Below are positions 5,473 through 12,416 of a stretch of DNA of 12,416 nt, piece by piece. Position 1 is the first letter of the stretch. The number at the start of each line of letters is the position of its first letter. This DNA is from Abiotrophia defectiva_A (GTDB lineage: Bacteria > Bacillota > Bacilli > Lactobacillales > Aerococcaceae): positions 1 to 12,416 of the forward strand of contig CAUUNL010000049.1 in assembly GCA_963546405.1 (NCBI GenBank). The letters are read 5' to 3'. A model generated the notes under the pieces. That model searched no databases. It saw only the letters and a list, made by a program, of their open reading frames with translations, and had not been told where the DNA came from. The position numbers and the translations under genes are program-made.

Positions 5473-6612
5473 ATGTTTTTATCTGATTCACTACTCGATT
5501 CTATCCATCAACGCGCAGACCATTACGACCGAAGCAACGAATTTCCTGAGCTAGACTATCAAGCCCTCAAAGAAGCTGGCTACTACAAGGCCTTTGTACC
5601 CAAAGAATTTGGCGGGCACGGTCTCACACTTCAAGAAATCGCGCAGGAACAAACTCGCCTAGCCAAGGCAGCACCTGGTACTGCCCTAGGCATTAATATG
5701 CACCAGATCATTGTAGGCTTGGGCCGTCATCTAGTAGCTCATAACCAAACTGGAGGCCAGCAAATTCTAAAAGACGCGGCTGAAGGTCACCTCCTAGCCT
5801 TCGGCATCTCGGAACCTTCTAACGACCGCGTCCTCTTCGGCTCTATCTGCCAGGCTCAACCCCAATCAGATGGGGGCTATCTTTTCTACGGCGACAAGGT
5901 CTTCCTGTCTATGATTAAGGCCTGCAGCCGTTTCGTGACCTTTGCGACCGATTCCAGCCAAGACCAAGCCCAGTCCGTCTTTGCCTATGCCCACAAGCAA
6001 GATAATCAATTAGAGATTCACGAAAACTGGGATACGCTCGGTATGCGTGCCACTCAATCACACAGCGTGACGCTCAAGGGACTGCAAGTAAGACCTGAAC
6101 AGATCTTGGCCAAACTGGCGCCTGGCCCAAGTTTAGATCCCACCGTTTTCGGTATTTTCGCTTACTTCGAGATTCTACTTGCCGCTACCTATTTAGGTAT
6201 TGGACAACGGGCCCTCGAACTAGGCCTAGAAACGGTCAAAAAACGTTATTCTGTCAGCAACCAGACAACCTACGACCAGGACAAAAACATTCGTTGGCGT
6301 TTAGCCGAAGCCGCTATCCAACTCGATGCCATCTCACCACAACTCAATCATTTCTGCCAGGCTTTAGATCAAGATCAACCTTATGACTTGAGCTGGTTAC
6401 CTCGCCTGTCTGCCCTTAAAAACCGTTCTGTAGAAGCCTCTAAAATAGCAGTCGAAGAGGTGATTCGAGCTTGTGGCGGGCAAGCCTACTTCAGCCAAAA
6501 CGAATTATCCCGTCTCTATCGCGACGTCTTGGCTGGTCTCTTCCAGCCTTCCGATCAAGAATCACTCCACGAAGCTTGGGCTAGCATGCTCTTGGGCCCT
6601 ATCAAGTCATAG
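5473..6612 (+). CDS. Acyl-CoA dehydrogenase-family flavoprotein
   Basis: A 379-residue protein with the three-part acyl-CoA dehydrogenase fold. The N-terminal helical domain (about 1-105) includes ELDYQALKEAG and VPKEFGGHG. The middle beta domain has FGISEPSND (110-118) and WDTLGMRATQSHSVTLKGL (186-204), the usual flavin-contacting region. The C-terminal helical domain ends with EVIRACGGQAYF (329-340) and SRLYRDVLAGLFQPSDQESL. The typical YEGT-like stretch carrying the catalytic glutamate of short- and medium-chain enzymes is absent. The tail looks more like YdbM or flavin monooxygenase-type relatives, so the reaction is left open. I chose ATG 5473 because AAGGAG (5459-5464) precedes it by 8 bp. 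The in-frame upstream extension would overlap the divergent regulator gene and its promoter. No thiolase, hydratase or electron-transfer flavoprotein gene is nearby. It is probably monocistronic and diverges from the OmpR-type system. Confidence 0.85.
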   Translation: MFLSDSLLDSIHQRADHYDRSNEFPELDYQALKEAGYYKAFVPKEFGGHGLTLQEIAQEQTRLAKAAPGTALGINMHQIIVGLGRHLVAHNQTGGQQILKDAAEGHLLAFGISEPSNDRVLFGSICQAQPQSDGGYLFYGDKVFLSMIKACSRFVTFATDSSQDQAQSVFAYAHKQDNQLEIHENWDTLGMRATQSHSVTLKGLQVRPEQILAKLAPGPSLDPTVFGIFAYFEILLAATYLGIGQRALELGLETVKKRYSVSNQTTYDQDKNIRWRLAEAAIQLDAISPQLNHFCQALDQDQPYDLSWLPRLSALKNRSVEASKIAVEEVIRACGGQAYFSQNELSRLYRDVLAGLFQPSDQESLHEAWASMLLGPIKS

Positions 6613-6623
6613 CACTAGACAAC

Positions 6624-6653
6624 TTTGCATGCCTATCCATTCTGTATTATAAT
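6624..6653 (+). promoter_or_regulatory. Likely promoter of the secreted protein gene
   Basis: A consensus -10 box TATAAT (6648-6653) lies 32 bp before the start codon, with a weak -35 (TTTGCA, 6624-6629) at 18-bp spacing. The short gap after the acyl-CoA dehydrogenase gene shows no clear terminator, so some read-through is possible. Confidence 0.5.
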
Positions 6654-6684
6654 ATGACTAGGATTTACTATTGGAGGTAATGAA

Positions 6685-7902
6685 ATGAAAAAAACTTTAC
6701 GCATTTTCCTATGCAGCTTATCATTAACGGCCCTCTTAGCAGGACCATCAATCGCTTTGGCAGAATCTTCAAACAGCGAGTCAAGCGCTAGTAGCCAAGA
6801 AAGTACCGCTAGCTCAGAATCTAGCACAGACTTCAAGGCGGTAACGGAGGCTATCAAGACTGCAGCTTCTGCTAAAGAAGCCAGCGTAACTTACACAAAC
6901 TCAACCCCTATTACCTTAGGCAAGGCTCCTGTTACGGAAACCATCCATGCCTACAGCTTAATCTCCCTCAAAGATTTTTCCAAAGACTTAGAGATTCCTT
7001 TTGGTGGCGGCACCCAAACTGGCGCTGTTCTTGTACTTGATGTCTCCCTTAAGAATGACTCAGATAAAGATGCTTACATTACCGGCGGTTTCTCTGGCTC
7101 CATTGTAGGCTATAACAGAGCAGTGAGCCACAACAACAACTTACTAGATGAGACGAAAGACCTAACTAAGGCTGTTGTAGACGCCAAGCAAGTACTTAAG
7201 GCTAAAACTGAGCTTCGCGGCTTCGTTGTCCTAACAATTGGTGGCGACGCCCTCAAACAATTAAACAAAAATGGCGCGTTATCATTCGATACCCTCGTTG
7301 TATTAGCTAATCAAGGGGACAAAATTACGGATGCTATTGTACCTACGGCATCTACTATTCTGCCAACGTCTAAAGAAGGGGAAGAAAAACGCTCAGCATC
7401 TAGCAAATTCTACCCTGACAAACTGACTGCTGAAAACTGGGGAACTAAGACCCTCATTAGCTCAAGTACTGATAAGCAAAACGTTAACTTTGAAGGCTAT
7501 GATGTGACTTTGAACGGCTACCAATTGGTTGACTTCAAGCCTAATGAAGATCAAGCTAGCCGTTTCGAAAAACTTAAAGGTGGTGTGGTAGTCTTAACTG
7601 CTGAAATTACCGTTAAGAACAACGGTAAAGTTGCCTTAAACGCACGCCAGACCGCTGGTAACTTAGTTTTCAATGACCAACTAAAATTAATGCACGAAGG
7701 CATGGTTGAAGTTGAGCCGGCCAAAGATAAGGAAATAGTAGAACCTGGCCAAGAGTATACTTACCACTTAGCATTCGTCTACAGCAAGGATGACTATGAT
7801 CTCTACAAAGATCGCTCACTTACTTTGAACGTCAACCTCTATGACAAAGACTTTAAGTCCTTAACTAAATCCGGCGATATTACCTTCCAACTTAAAAAAT
7901 AA
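6685..7902 (+). CDS. Secreted protein with two similar beta-rich halves
   Basis: A 405-residue exported protein. A Sec signal peptide (KK, hydrophobic core, then SIALA-E) predicts cleavage after A26. The only cysteine (C10) lies inside the signal peptide and not in a lipobox, so it is not a lipoprotein. No LPXTG or membrane anchor is seen. A Ser/Glu-rich linker (27-48) follows. The mature part appears to be two related halves (about 65-225 and 255-400). Each has a hydrophobic core strand, GAVLVLDVSLKNDSD in one and GGVVVLTAEITVKNNGK in the other, then a long loop and a final strand pair. The pattern is like Ig-type DUF4352/DUF5068-class extracellular domains, a family placement I hold loosely. 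GGAGG (6673-6677) precedes the start by 7 bp. It has its own promoter and terminator, so it is probably monocistronic. The function is unknown; cell-wall or environment sensing is conceivable but not shown. Confidence 0.85.
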   Translation: MKKTLRIFLCSLSLTALLAGPSIALAESSNSESSASSQESTASSESSTDFKAVTEAIKTAASAKEASVTYTNSTPITLGKAPVTETIHAYSLISLKDFSKDLEIPFGGGTQTGAVLVLDVSLKNDSDKDAYITGGFSGSIVGYNRAVSHNNNLLDETKDLTKAVVDAKQVLKAKTELRGFVVLTIGGDALKQLNKNGALSFDTLVVLANQGDKITDAIVPTASTILPTSKEGEEKRSASSKFYPDKLTAENWGTKTLISSSTDKQNVNFEGYDVTLNGYQLVDFKPNEDQASRFEKLKGGVVVLTAEITVKNNGKVALNARQTAGNLVFNDQLKLMHEGMVEVEPAKDKEIVEPGQEYTYHLAFVYSKDDYDLYKDRSLTLNVNLYDKDFKSLTKSGDITFQLKK

Positions 7903-7914
7903 GCTTAAAACTAG

Positions 7915-7946
7915 AAAGCCACAGGTCTGATGACTTGTGGCTTTTT
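7915..7946 (+). terminator. Rho-independent terminator of the secreted protein gene
   Basis: Arms 7915-7927 and 7932-7944 pair over 13 bp with one G-U wobble around a TGAT loop and run into TTTTT (7942-7946). The hairpin lies just after the stop codon and separates this gene from the downstream sensory operon. The A-run at its base could also give weak activity on the minus strand. Confidence 0.9.
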
Positions 7947-7979
7947 ATATAAGTCCCTATGATATCTTCATGAATTGTG

Positions 7980-8008
7980 TTAAACTTATAGAAAGCGTTA
8001 CCTATTTT
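7980..8008 (+). promoter_or_regulatory. Weak candidate promoter of the sensory operon
   Basis: TTAAAC (7980-7985) and TATTTT (8003-8008) are separated by 17 bp. Both are poor matches to consensus, which would fit a promoter that needs activation, for example by its own AraC-type regulator. The cre-like site sits between the two boxes. Confidence 0.3.
7989..8003 (+). promoter_or_regulatory. cre-like catabolite repression site
   Basis: TAGAAAGCGTTACCT matches the Gram-positive cre consensus WTGNAANCGNWNNCA at 8 of 10 constrained positions, including the central AANCG core. Its placement 27 bp before the start codon of a solute-sensing operon, inside the candidate promoter, is where CcpA would repress. 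The two mismatches (T to A at position 2, A to T at the end) leave real doubt. Confidence 0.45.
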
Positions 8009-8029
8009 ATGTCCTCAGGAGGGACTTGC

Positions 8030-9688
8030 ATGACCACCCGACGAAAACTTGTATTTGTAGACGACGAGACTTTTGTGCTCCAGTCCATTGTCAACCTAAT
8101 GGATTGGGCTTCTTTGGGCTACGAACTAGTAGGCACTGCCAGCAATGGACAAGAGGCCCTAGCTATTATCGAAGAAACTTGTCCCGATGTTGTCATTACC
8201 GACATTTGCATGCCACTCATGGACGGCTTTGAATTGAGTCAAGCCATCTACGAATTTGATCCCACTATCAAGATTATCTTTATCAGCGGTCATGACAAAT
8301 TCGACTATGCTCAGAATGCTATTCGTCTAAATATTCAAGAATATCTACTGAAACCTATCACTCCTACAGATATCCAAGCCGCTCTAACCCGCGTTAGCCA
8401 GAACCTAGACGCTCAGCGCCAGCGTGCTCTGGATATGCAGGAAATGACACGGGAGTATATGACAACCATTGAGGCCTCCCGTCGAAGTTTGCTTATTAGC
8501 CTTGTAACCGAGCCTTTATCCCTGGAAGACACCTCTTACTGGCAAAACCGTATTAATCTCTATCAATTAGAAATTCCCGGCCCTCATTATACCGTTATTA
8601 GCCTCTGTCCACGCCAGTCTTCTAGCCCTATCCACGCCATCAGCCCGGATATGCGAGATATTCTCTTTGCCGAAGAGCTTAGCTGGGTCTCCTATCGCAA
8701 AACTGTCCTAGAAGTCTGCCATAAATATTTGCCAGCCGAAGCCTTCCCTTTTGCTGGTAAGTTAATCATCATCCTCAGCCATGATAAGCCTGATATCTCA
8801 GCAAACCTAGACCTTTTGCTGCAAGATATCCAGCAAACCTTCCTAAAAAATTATCGGCGCACCCTCTACCTGGGTATTAGTCAAGCATCCTCACACTTGA
8901 TGGACTTAAAGCGCCTCTACCATCAGGCCCTTCAGGCTTATGATTACTGCCAATCGGCGCCAAATACTGCCCTATGTTACTATGGCGATTTCAGCGTCGA
9001 GATGGAATCAAACCTAGACTACGATGCGACCCCTGATCAACGACTCTTGTCTTTGATTAAGATTGCTTCCTACCCTGAGTTTGAGGATTACATTGTGAGC
9101 TTAATTAACCAAAGCCATCGCCAATCCTCTACGCCTTCGGCCGACTATCTTTTTTTCCTTGAATTAACTTCACGGGTTATTCGCATCAGTCAAAACCTCA
9201 CCGGCATCCAAAACTCGCCGCTGATTGAGTCCTTTATGTCTCAAATGGTAGTAGCTAACCAAGCCCCAGTAGCGGATTTAATGCAGACCTTCCTGGCTCA
9301 CAGCAAAAAGTTACTACTCTTAATCCAGAGCGAACGCCAGACTCTCAAAGAATCTTTAACCCAACAAGGCTTGCGTTTAATGCAACAACATTATCAAGAC
9401 CCACTTTTTACAGGCAAACGCTTGGCTCAGTTAATGCATGTCAGCCCTAACTATCTCAGCTCTCTATTCACTCGCGAGACAGGACAATCCTTCAAGGAAC
9501 ACTTGATTCAAATTCGTATGAATAAGGCTAAAGAGCTCTTACTAACTAGCTCAGCTAAGGTCCAAGAAGTAGCCTTAGCCGTTGGCTATACCGACACTCA
9601 CTACTTCTCCTATAGTACTAAGCGCTACTTTGGCCTATCTCCGCGCCAAATTCGTGAGGCCGCCCAAGAAGGGAGCCCTTCACTATGA
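8030..9688 (+). CDS. YesN-like AraC-type two-component response regulator
   Basis: A 552-residue regulator. The N-terminal receiver (about 5-125) has D11/D12, phospho-accepting D58 in VVITDICMPLMDG, S86 in FISGHDKF and K108 in EYLLKPI. A long middle region (about 135-430) is not recognisable by motif but is typical of YesN-class proteins. The C-terminal AraC/XylS DNA-binding domain (about 445-545) has two helix-turn-helix units, LAQLMHVSPNYLSSLFTRETG and VQEVALAVGYTDTHYFSYST followed by KRYFGLSPRQIR. I chose ATG 8030 because AGGAGGG (8017-8023) precedes it by 6 bp; upstream in-frame ATGs lack such a site and run back into the terminator hairpin. The stop codon overlaps the next start (ATGA), coupling it to the kinase. 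Such regulators usually control nearby ABC transporters or glycosidases, which are not in this window. Confidence 0.94.
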   Translation: MTTRRKLVFVDDETFVLQSIVNLMDWASLGYELVGTASNGQEALAIIEETCPDVVITDICMPLMDGFELSQAIYEFDPTIKIIFISGHDKFDYAQNAIRLNIQEYLLKPITPTDIQAALTRVSQNLDAQRQRALDMQEMTREYMTTIEASRRSLLISLVTEPLSLEDTSYWQNRINLYQLEIPGPHYTVISLCPRQSSSPIHAISPDMRDILFAEELSWVSYRKTVLEVCHKYLPAEAFPFAGKLIIILSHDKPDISANLDLLLQDIQQTFLKNYRRTLYLGISQASSHLMDLKRLYHQALQAYDYCQSAPNTALCYYGDFSVEMESNLDYDATPDQRLLSLIKIASYPEFEDYIVSLINQSHRQSSTPSADYLFFLELTSRVIRISQNLTGIQNSPLIESFMSQMVVANQAPVADLMQTFLAHSKKLLLLIQSERQTLKESLTQQGLRLMQQHYQDPLFTGKRLAQLMHVSPNYLSSLFTRETGQSFKEHLIQIRMNKAKELLLTSSAKVQEVALAVGYTDTHYFSYSTKRYFGLSPRQIREAAQEGSPSL

Positions 9689-11412
9689 CCCCTACCAAGC
9701 GTCAACCCTTGCACCGAGTGATTTATTTGACTTGCTTCCTCCTGTCTACTTCTATTCTGGGAATTAGTCTCTGGGGCCATTATCAGATTGCACGCGATCT
9801 CCTAATTAAGCAGACCATGACCCTAACCGAACAGCATGTAGCTCGCTCGACAGAAGCCTTAGAAACTATGATCGCGACAATGGATGTTGCCAACGAGGCA
9901 ATCATCCGCCGCATCACACTCGAAAGCCTAACACCTCAAGCTTTGCATGACTTGCTTGATTCTAGCGTCACCCTTAACCGAGATATCCAATCTATCGCGG
10001 TGCTGGATGAACAAGGCCAAGTACTAGATTTTGCACCTAGCCGTTTTCAACTTAAAACAAATAGCCAACATCCGGTTTTATCTCCCGATTGGTATCAAAA
10101 AGAAGCGCAACACGATCAGACGCTCTATTCTAAACCTCATATTCAACACCTTTTCCAGGGAGAGTTTCCTTGGGTCATCTCTAATACCATCCCCTTCAAC
10201 CATCAAGGCAAGCGATGCCTACTACTTATCGACTATAAAATCAAAACCTTCCAGCGTTTCTTTGAGACGGGAGGGATTGGCAAGCAAGGCTACACTTACT
10301 TGATAGATGACCAACAAGAACTCATCTACCATCCCCACCAAGCCCTGATGACCGCTGAACTCAAGCAGGAAACTATTCCAGATTTAGGAACTGAGCCCAC
10401 AAAAGTCCAATTAGATAAGGATAACCATGTCGTATTAGCCAGTCAGGTTATGGCCGGTACCCATTGGCGTGTTGTCGGAAAGACCTACCTACAAGAAGTG
10501 TTGGCTAGTGGTCTGTCACGAATTCTACAGACCTCGCTTATTCTCTTCTTAGCCTTGACCTTCTTAATTAACGTTCTGGCCTACTTACTAGCTCGTTTTA
10601 TTGCCCGTCCTATTCGTCGCCTTGCGCTCCATATGCAAGACTTTCAGGATCTTCCGACTGGTCACTATGAGACGTCTGGTTACGATGAAGCCAATGAGCT
10701 CTATCAGGCCTACCACCAACTGCTCAACCAAGTGGACCAACTCATGGAGCAAATTAAACTTGAAGAAGCCGCTTTACGCAAAAGTGAGCGAAATGTCTTA
10801 GAAGCCCAAATCCAACCTCATTTTCTCTATAATACTTTGGAGTCTATCCTGTGGATGATAGAAAGTCAAAATACCAGAGATGCTTCGCATATGGTGACCG
10901 CTTTAGGTCGTCTGCTTCGCATTACCTTAAGCAAGGGCAAAGAGTATATTCCCTTGGAACGTGAATTTGAACACGTCACTAACTATCTAGAGATTCAGCA
11001 AATCCGATACAATCAACAATTTACCTATCAACTCCGGCTACCAGAGAAAGTCGGCTCATACCCTACTATCAAACTAATCCTACAGCCTATTGTGGAAAAC
11101 GCCATTATACACGGCTTGGCCAACCTCTATGAACCTGGCTTGCTAACAATTGAAGCTAAGCAGACAGAAAAAGGTATTCTAATCCAAATTAAAGACAACG
11201 GTCAAGGCATGAGTGTGGAGCGTTTGGAGGAACTACGCCGAGAGCTAAAACAGCCATCTGATGTAGCGGGCATTGGCTTGCGCAATGTCCATGAGCGCTT
11301 GCAGATTTATTTTGGGCCAGAATACGGGCTAACAATTGATAGCCAAGAAGACCAAGGAACCTGCGTCAGCCTCTCGATTCCTTGCTTAGATTGGGAGGAC
11401 TTGCCATCATGA
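9685..11412 (+). CDS. YesM-like sensor histidine kinase
   Basis: A 575-residue membrane kinase of the LytS/YesM (HPK7) class. The first transmembrane helix is at about 12-32 and the second at about 279-305. Between them is an extracellular region of about 245 residues, probably a double-Cache-type sensor (note IQSIAVLDEQGQVL and GYTYLIDDQQELIYHP). A HAMP domain (about 303-358) and coiled linker lead to the His_kinase domain with QIQPHFLYNTLESI (phospho-accepting H379). The ATPase domain has PIVENAIIHG (468-477), DNGQGM (504-509) and GIGLRNVHERL (529-539), all intact. It overlaps its regulator upstream and the binding-protein gene downstream by ATGA junctions. The likely partners are the AraC-type regulator inside the cell and the anchored binding protein outside. 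The ligand cannot be inferred from sequence. Confidence 0.94.
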   Translation: MTPTKRQPLHRVIYLTCFLLSTSILGISLWGHYQIARDLLIKQTMTLTEQHVARSTEALETMIATMDVANEAIIRRITLESLTPQALHDLLDSSVTLNRDIQSIAVLDEQGQVLDFAPSRFQLKTNSQHPVLSPDWYQKEAQHDQTLYSKPHIQHLFQGEFPWVISNTIPFNHQGKRCLLLIDYKIKTFQRFFETGGIGKQGYTYLIDDQQELIYHPHQALMTAELKQETIPDLGTEPTKVQLDKDNHVVLASQVMAGTHWRVVGKTYLQEVLASGLSRILQTSLILFLALTFLINVLAYLLARFIARPIRRLALHMQDFQDLPTGHYETSGYDEANELYQAYHQLLNQVDQLMEQIKLEEAALRKSERNVLEAQIQPHFLYNTLESILWMIESQNTRDASHMVTALGRLLRITLSKGKEYIPLEREFEHVTNYLEIQQIRYNQQFTYQLRLPEKVGSYPTIKLILQPIVENAIIHGLANLYEPGLLTIEAKQTEKGILIQIKDNGQGMSVERLEELRRELKQPSDVAGIGLRNVHERLQIYFGPEYGLTIDSQEDQGTCVSLSIPCLDWEDLPS

Positions 11413-12362
11413 GAAAACTTTCTACTATATTATTAGGACTTATCCTAGTCAGTTTAGCTAGCCTTTTAGCATTGAGCCTTTGGCTTGGTCAACCTACTCA
11501 GACCATTACACATCGTATCTTGTTTGCTAGCAGTAAAGCCTTGAGCCAGCCCTACAACCAACAACTTTTGGCAGGGCTCAAAGCCTCAATCAATCCATCT
11601 GACGACATAGAGATTCAGACCCTGGCTTTACCAGAAAATGTTGATGAACAAGTGGCCCTCTTAAGCCAACATAAACTCCTAACAGGCGATCAAGTGATAC
11701 TTCACTCTGCTTATAGCCTTGAGTTAACATCTCAATTGGAAAACTGGCTTAAGCAAGGGGTTAAGGTGGCCTTAATCGATAGCCCAAAAGTCCAACTATC
11801 CCAAGCAAGCCAACTTGGTTGGGCGCCTCTGGAGCAAGGCCAGGCCTTAGCACAAGCATTGAAAGCCAAGAGTGGGACAGAGACCCCTCTCATTTTAGCC
11901 TATCAGGCACACAACCAAGAAAGCATCGAGCGCCTAAAAGGAGCTCAGGAGGTCCTAGATCAGTCTGGCCACTCCTACCAGATGCTTGCTTTAGAAGGAG
12001 ACAAACTCGATAATCAACAGGCTATGCTTCGTGCCGTTGAAGCCTTAGCTTCCAAGCCGGCTGTCGTCTTACTCGATCAAGTCTCTATACAAGAGCTGGC
12101 CCGTTACTTGCATCAAAGTTTAGCTATTCCTGACATCTACAGCATCGGCTATCAACCTCAGGTATTTAGCGCTATCGAAGCAGGGGACATCAGCCGTAAT
12201 CTCACGCCCAATCCCTATGCTTTAGGCTATGCAGCAGGGCAAACTGGTCAAAATCAGCCTGATAAGGCTAGTGATGTAACCACTAAGCTTACCTATCAAT
12301 GGATTGAGGTGCAAGACCTCTTCAATCCCCAATTTGCCAGTTGGCTCTTCCCTTTGGAATAA
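11409..12362 (+). CDS. Membrane-anchored periplasmic-binding-protein-like sensor
   Basis: A 317-residue protein with an uncleaved-looking N-terminal hydrophobic helix (about 5-27) and no lipobox cysteine, so it is probably tethered as a signal anchor. The outer part has the LacI/RbsB type I binding-protein layout: RILFASSKALSQPYNQQLLAGL (36-57, first strand and helix), GVKVALIDSP (117-126, hinge region), PAVVLLDQ (217-224), DIYSIGYQP (242-250) and the family signature NPYALGYAAG (268-277). These proteins bind sugars or autoinducers. ATG 11409 is chosen over an in-frame ATG 27 bp upstream because GGGAGG (11393-11398) lies 10 bp away and the start overlaps the kinase stop as ATGA. Absence of permease genes suggests a signalling role, like XylFII with LytS in clostridia, but a lost or distant transporter is possible. 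The binding-site residues do not reveal the ligand to me. Confidence 0.85.
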   Translation: MRKLSTILLGLILVSLASLLALSLWLGQPTQTITHRILFASSKALSQPYNQQLLAGLKASINPSDDIEIQTLALPENVDEQVALLSQHKLLTGDQVILHSAYSLELTSQLENWLKQGVKVALIDSPKVQLSQASQLGWAPLEQGQALAQALKAKSGTETPLILAYQAHNQESIERLKGAQEVLDQSGHSYQMLALEGDKLDNQQAMLRAVEALASKPAVVLLDQVSIQELARYLHQSLAIPDIYSIGYQPQVFSAIEAGDISRNLTPNPYALGYAAGQTGQNQPDKASDVTTKLTYQWIEVQDLFNPQFASWLFPLE

Positions 12363-12364
12363 AA

Positions 12365-12378
12365 TACTGCTTGCAGTA
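12365..12378. repeat. Short inverted repeat after the sensory operon
   Basis: TACTGC (12365-12370) and GCAGTA (12373-12378) form a perfect 6-bp dyad with a 2-bp centre, starting 3 bp after the stop codon. No T-run follows, so it is not a terminator by itself. It could stabilise the 3' end or be chance. Confidence 0.3.
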
Positions 12379-12390
12379 AGCAACATATAC

Positions 12391-12416
12391 AAAAGAGAGT
12401 TGGTCCTTGCCAACTC
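12391..12416 (+). terminator. Probable terminator cut by the right edge
   Basis: GAGTTGG (12397-12403) and CCAACTC (12410-12416) form a 7-bp hairpin with a 6-nt loop, preceded by AAAAGA. If the sequence beyond the edge continues as TCTTTT, the stem lengthens and the U-run completes an intrinsic terminator for the three-gene operon. The essential T-run is outside the window. Confidence 0.6.

Noticed and set aside
6685..6765. Lipoprotein signal in the secreted protein (Cys at residue 10)
   Set aside because: The cysteine is in the middle of the hydrophobic core and not preceded by a lipobox. A signal peptidase I site follows A26.
7937..8029. 31-residue upstream extension of the AraC-type regulator
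   Set aside because: It starts within the terminator hairpin of the previous gene. The receiver domain begins normally at ATG 8030, which has an AGGAGGG site.
11382..11408. Nine-residue upstream start for the binding-protein-like gene
   Set aside because: ATG 11409 gives a standard positively charged start to the membrane helix, has GGGAGG upstream and makes an ATGA overlap like the previous junction.

Overview
The window looks like chromosome from a low-to-moderate G+C Firmicute, most likely a member of the Lactobacillales. The reasons are strong AGGAGG-type ribosome binding sites, sigma-A promoters with TG-extended -10 boxes, the Bacillus-like yhfI-lplJ gene pair, and an rRNA leader with the Firmicute boxA-like element. 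A relative of Abiotrophia or other Aerococcaceae would fit, but the genus is a guess. No phage, insertion sequence, CRISPR array or tRNA is visible.

Layout. Positions 1-446 hold no protein gene. Read on the minus strand, they carry the terminator of the neighbouring gene, then two (perhaps three) tandem promoters and the start of what is very probably an rRNA operon leader running off the left edge. Positions 447-3308 (minus) hold a tight three-gene operon: M42 aminopeptidase, YhfI-like metallo-beta-lactamase-fold hydrolase and lipoate-protein ligase. Positions 3398-5312 (minus) encode an OmpR-type two-component system with overlapping genes. Across a 160-bp divergent intergenic region lies an orphan acyl-CoA dehydrogenase-family gene (5473-6612, plus). 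It is followed by a separately promoted secreted protein with two similar halves (6685-7902, plus) that ends in a clear terminator.

Positions 8030-12362 (plus) hold a three-gene operon joined by two ATGA start/stop overlaps: a YesN-like AraC-type response regulator, a YesM-like membrane histidine kinase with an extracellular sensing domain, and a membrane-anchored sugar-binding-protein-like protein. The last resembles the accessory sensors of ligand-sensing systems such as XylFII-LytS. A catabolite-repression (cre)-like site lies in the likely promoter. The operon ends at a hairpin cut by the right edge.

How the parts fit. The right-hand operon probably senses an extracellular solute, plausibly a carbohydrate: the anchored binding protein reports to the kinase, which phosphorylates the AraC-type regulator. 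No transporter or enzyme target lies inside the window, so the ligand is unknown. The OmpR-type pair may control itself and the divergent acyl-CoA dehydrogenase gene through an 11-bp-phased direct repeat between them. The left operon combines peptide trimming with lipoate attachment and lies immediately upstream of, and in the same direction as, the putative rRNA operon.
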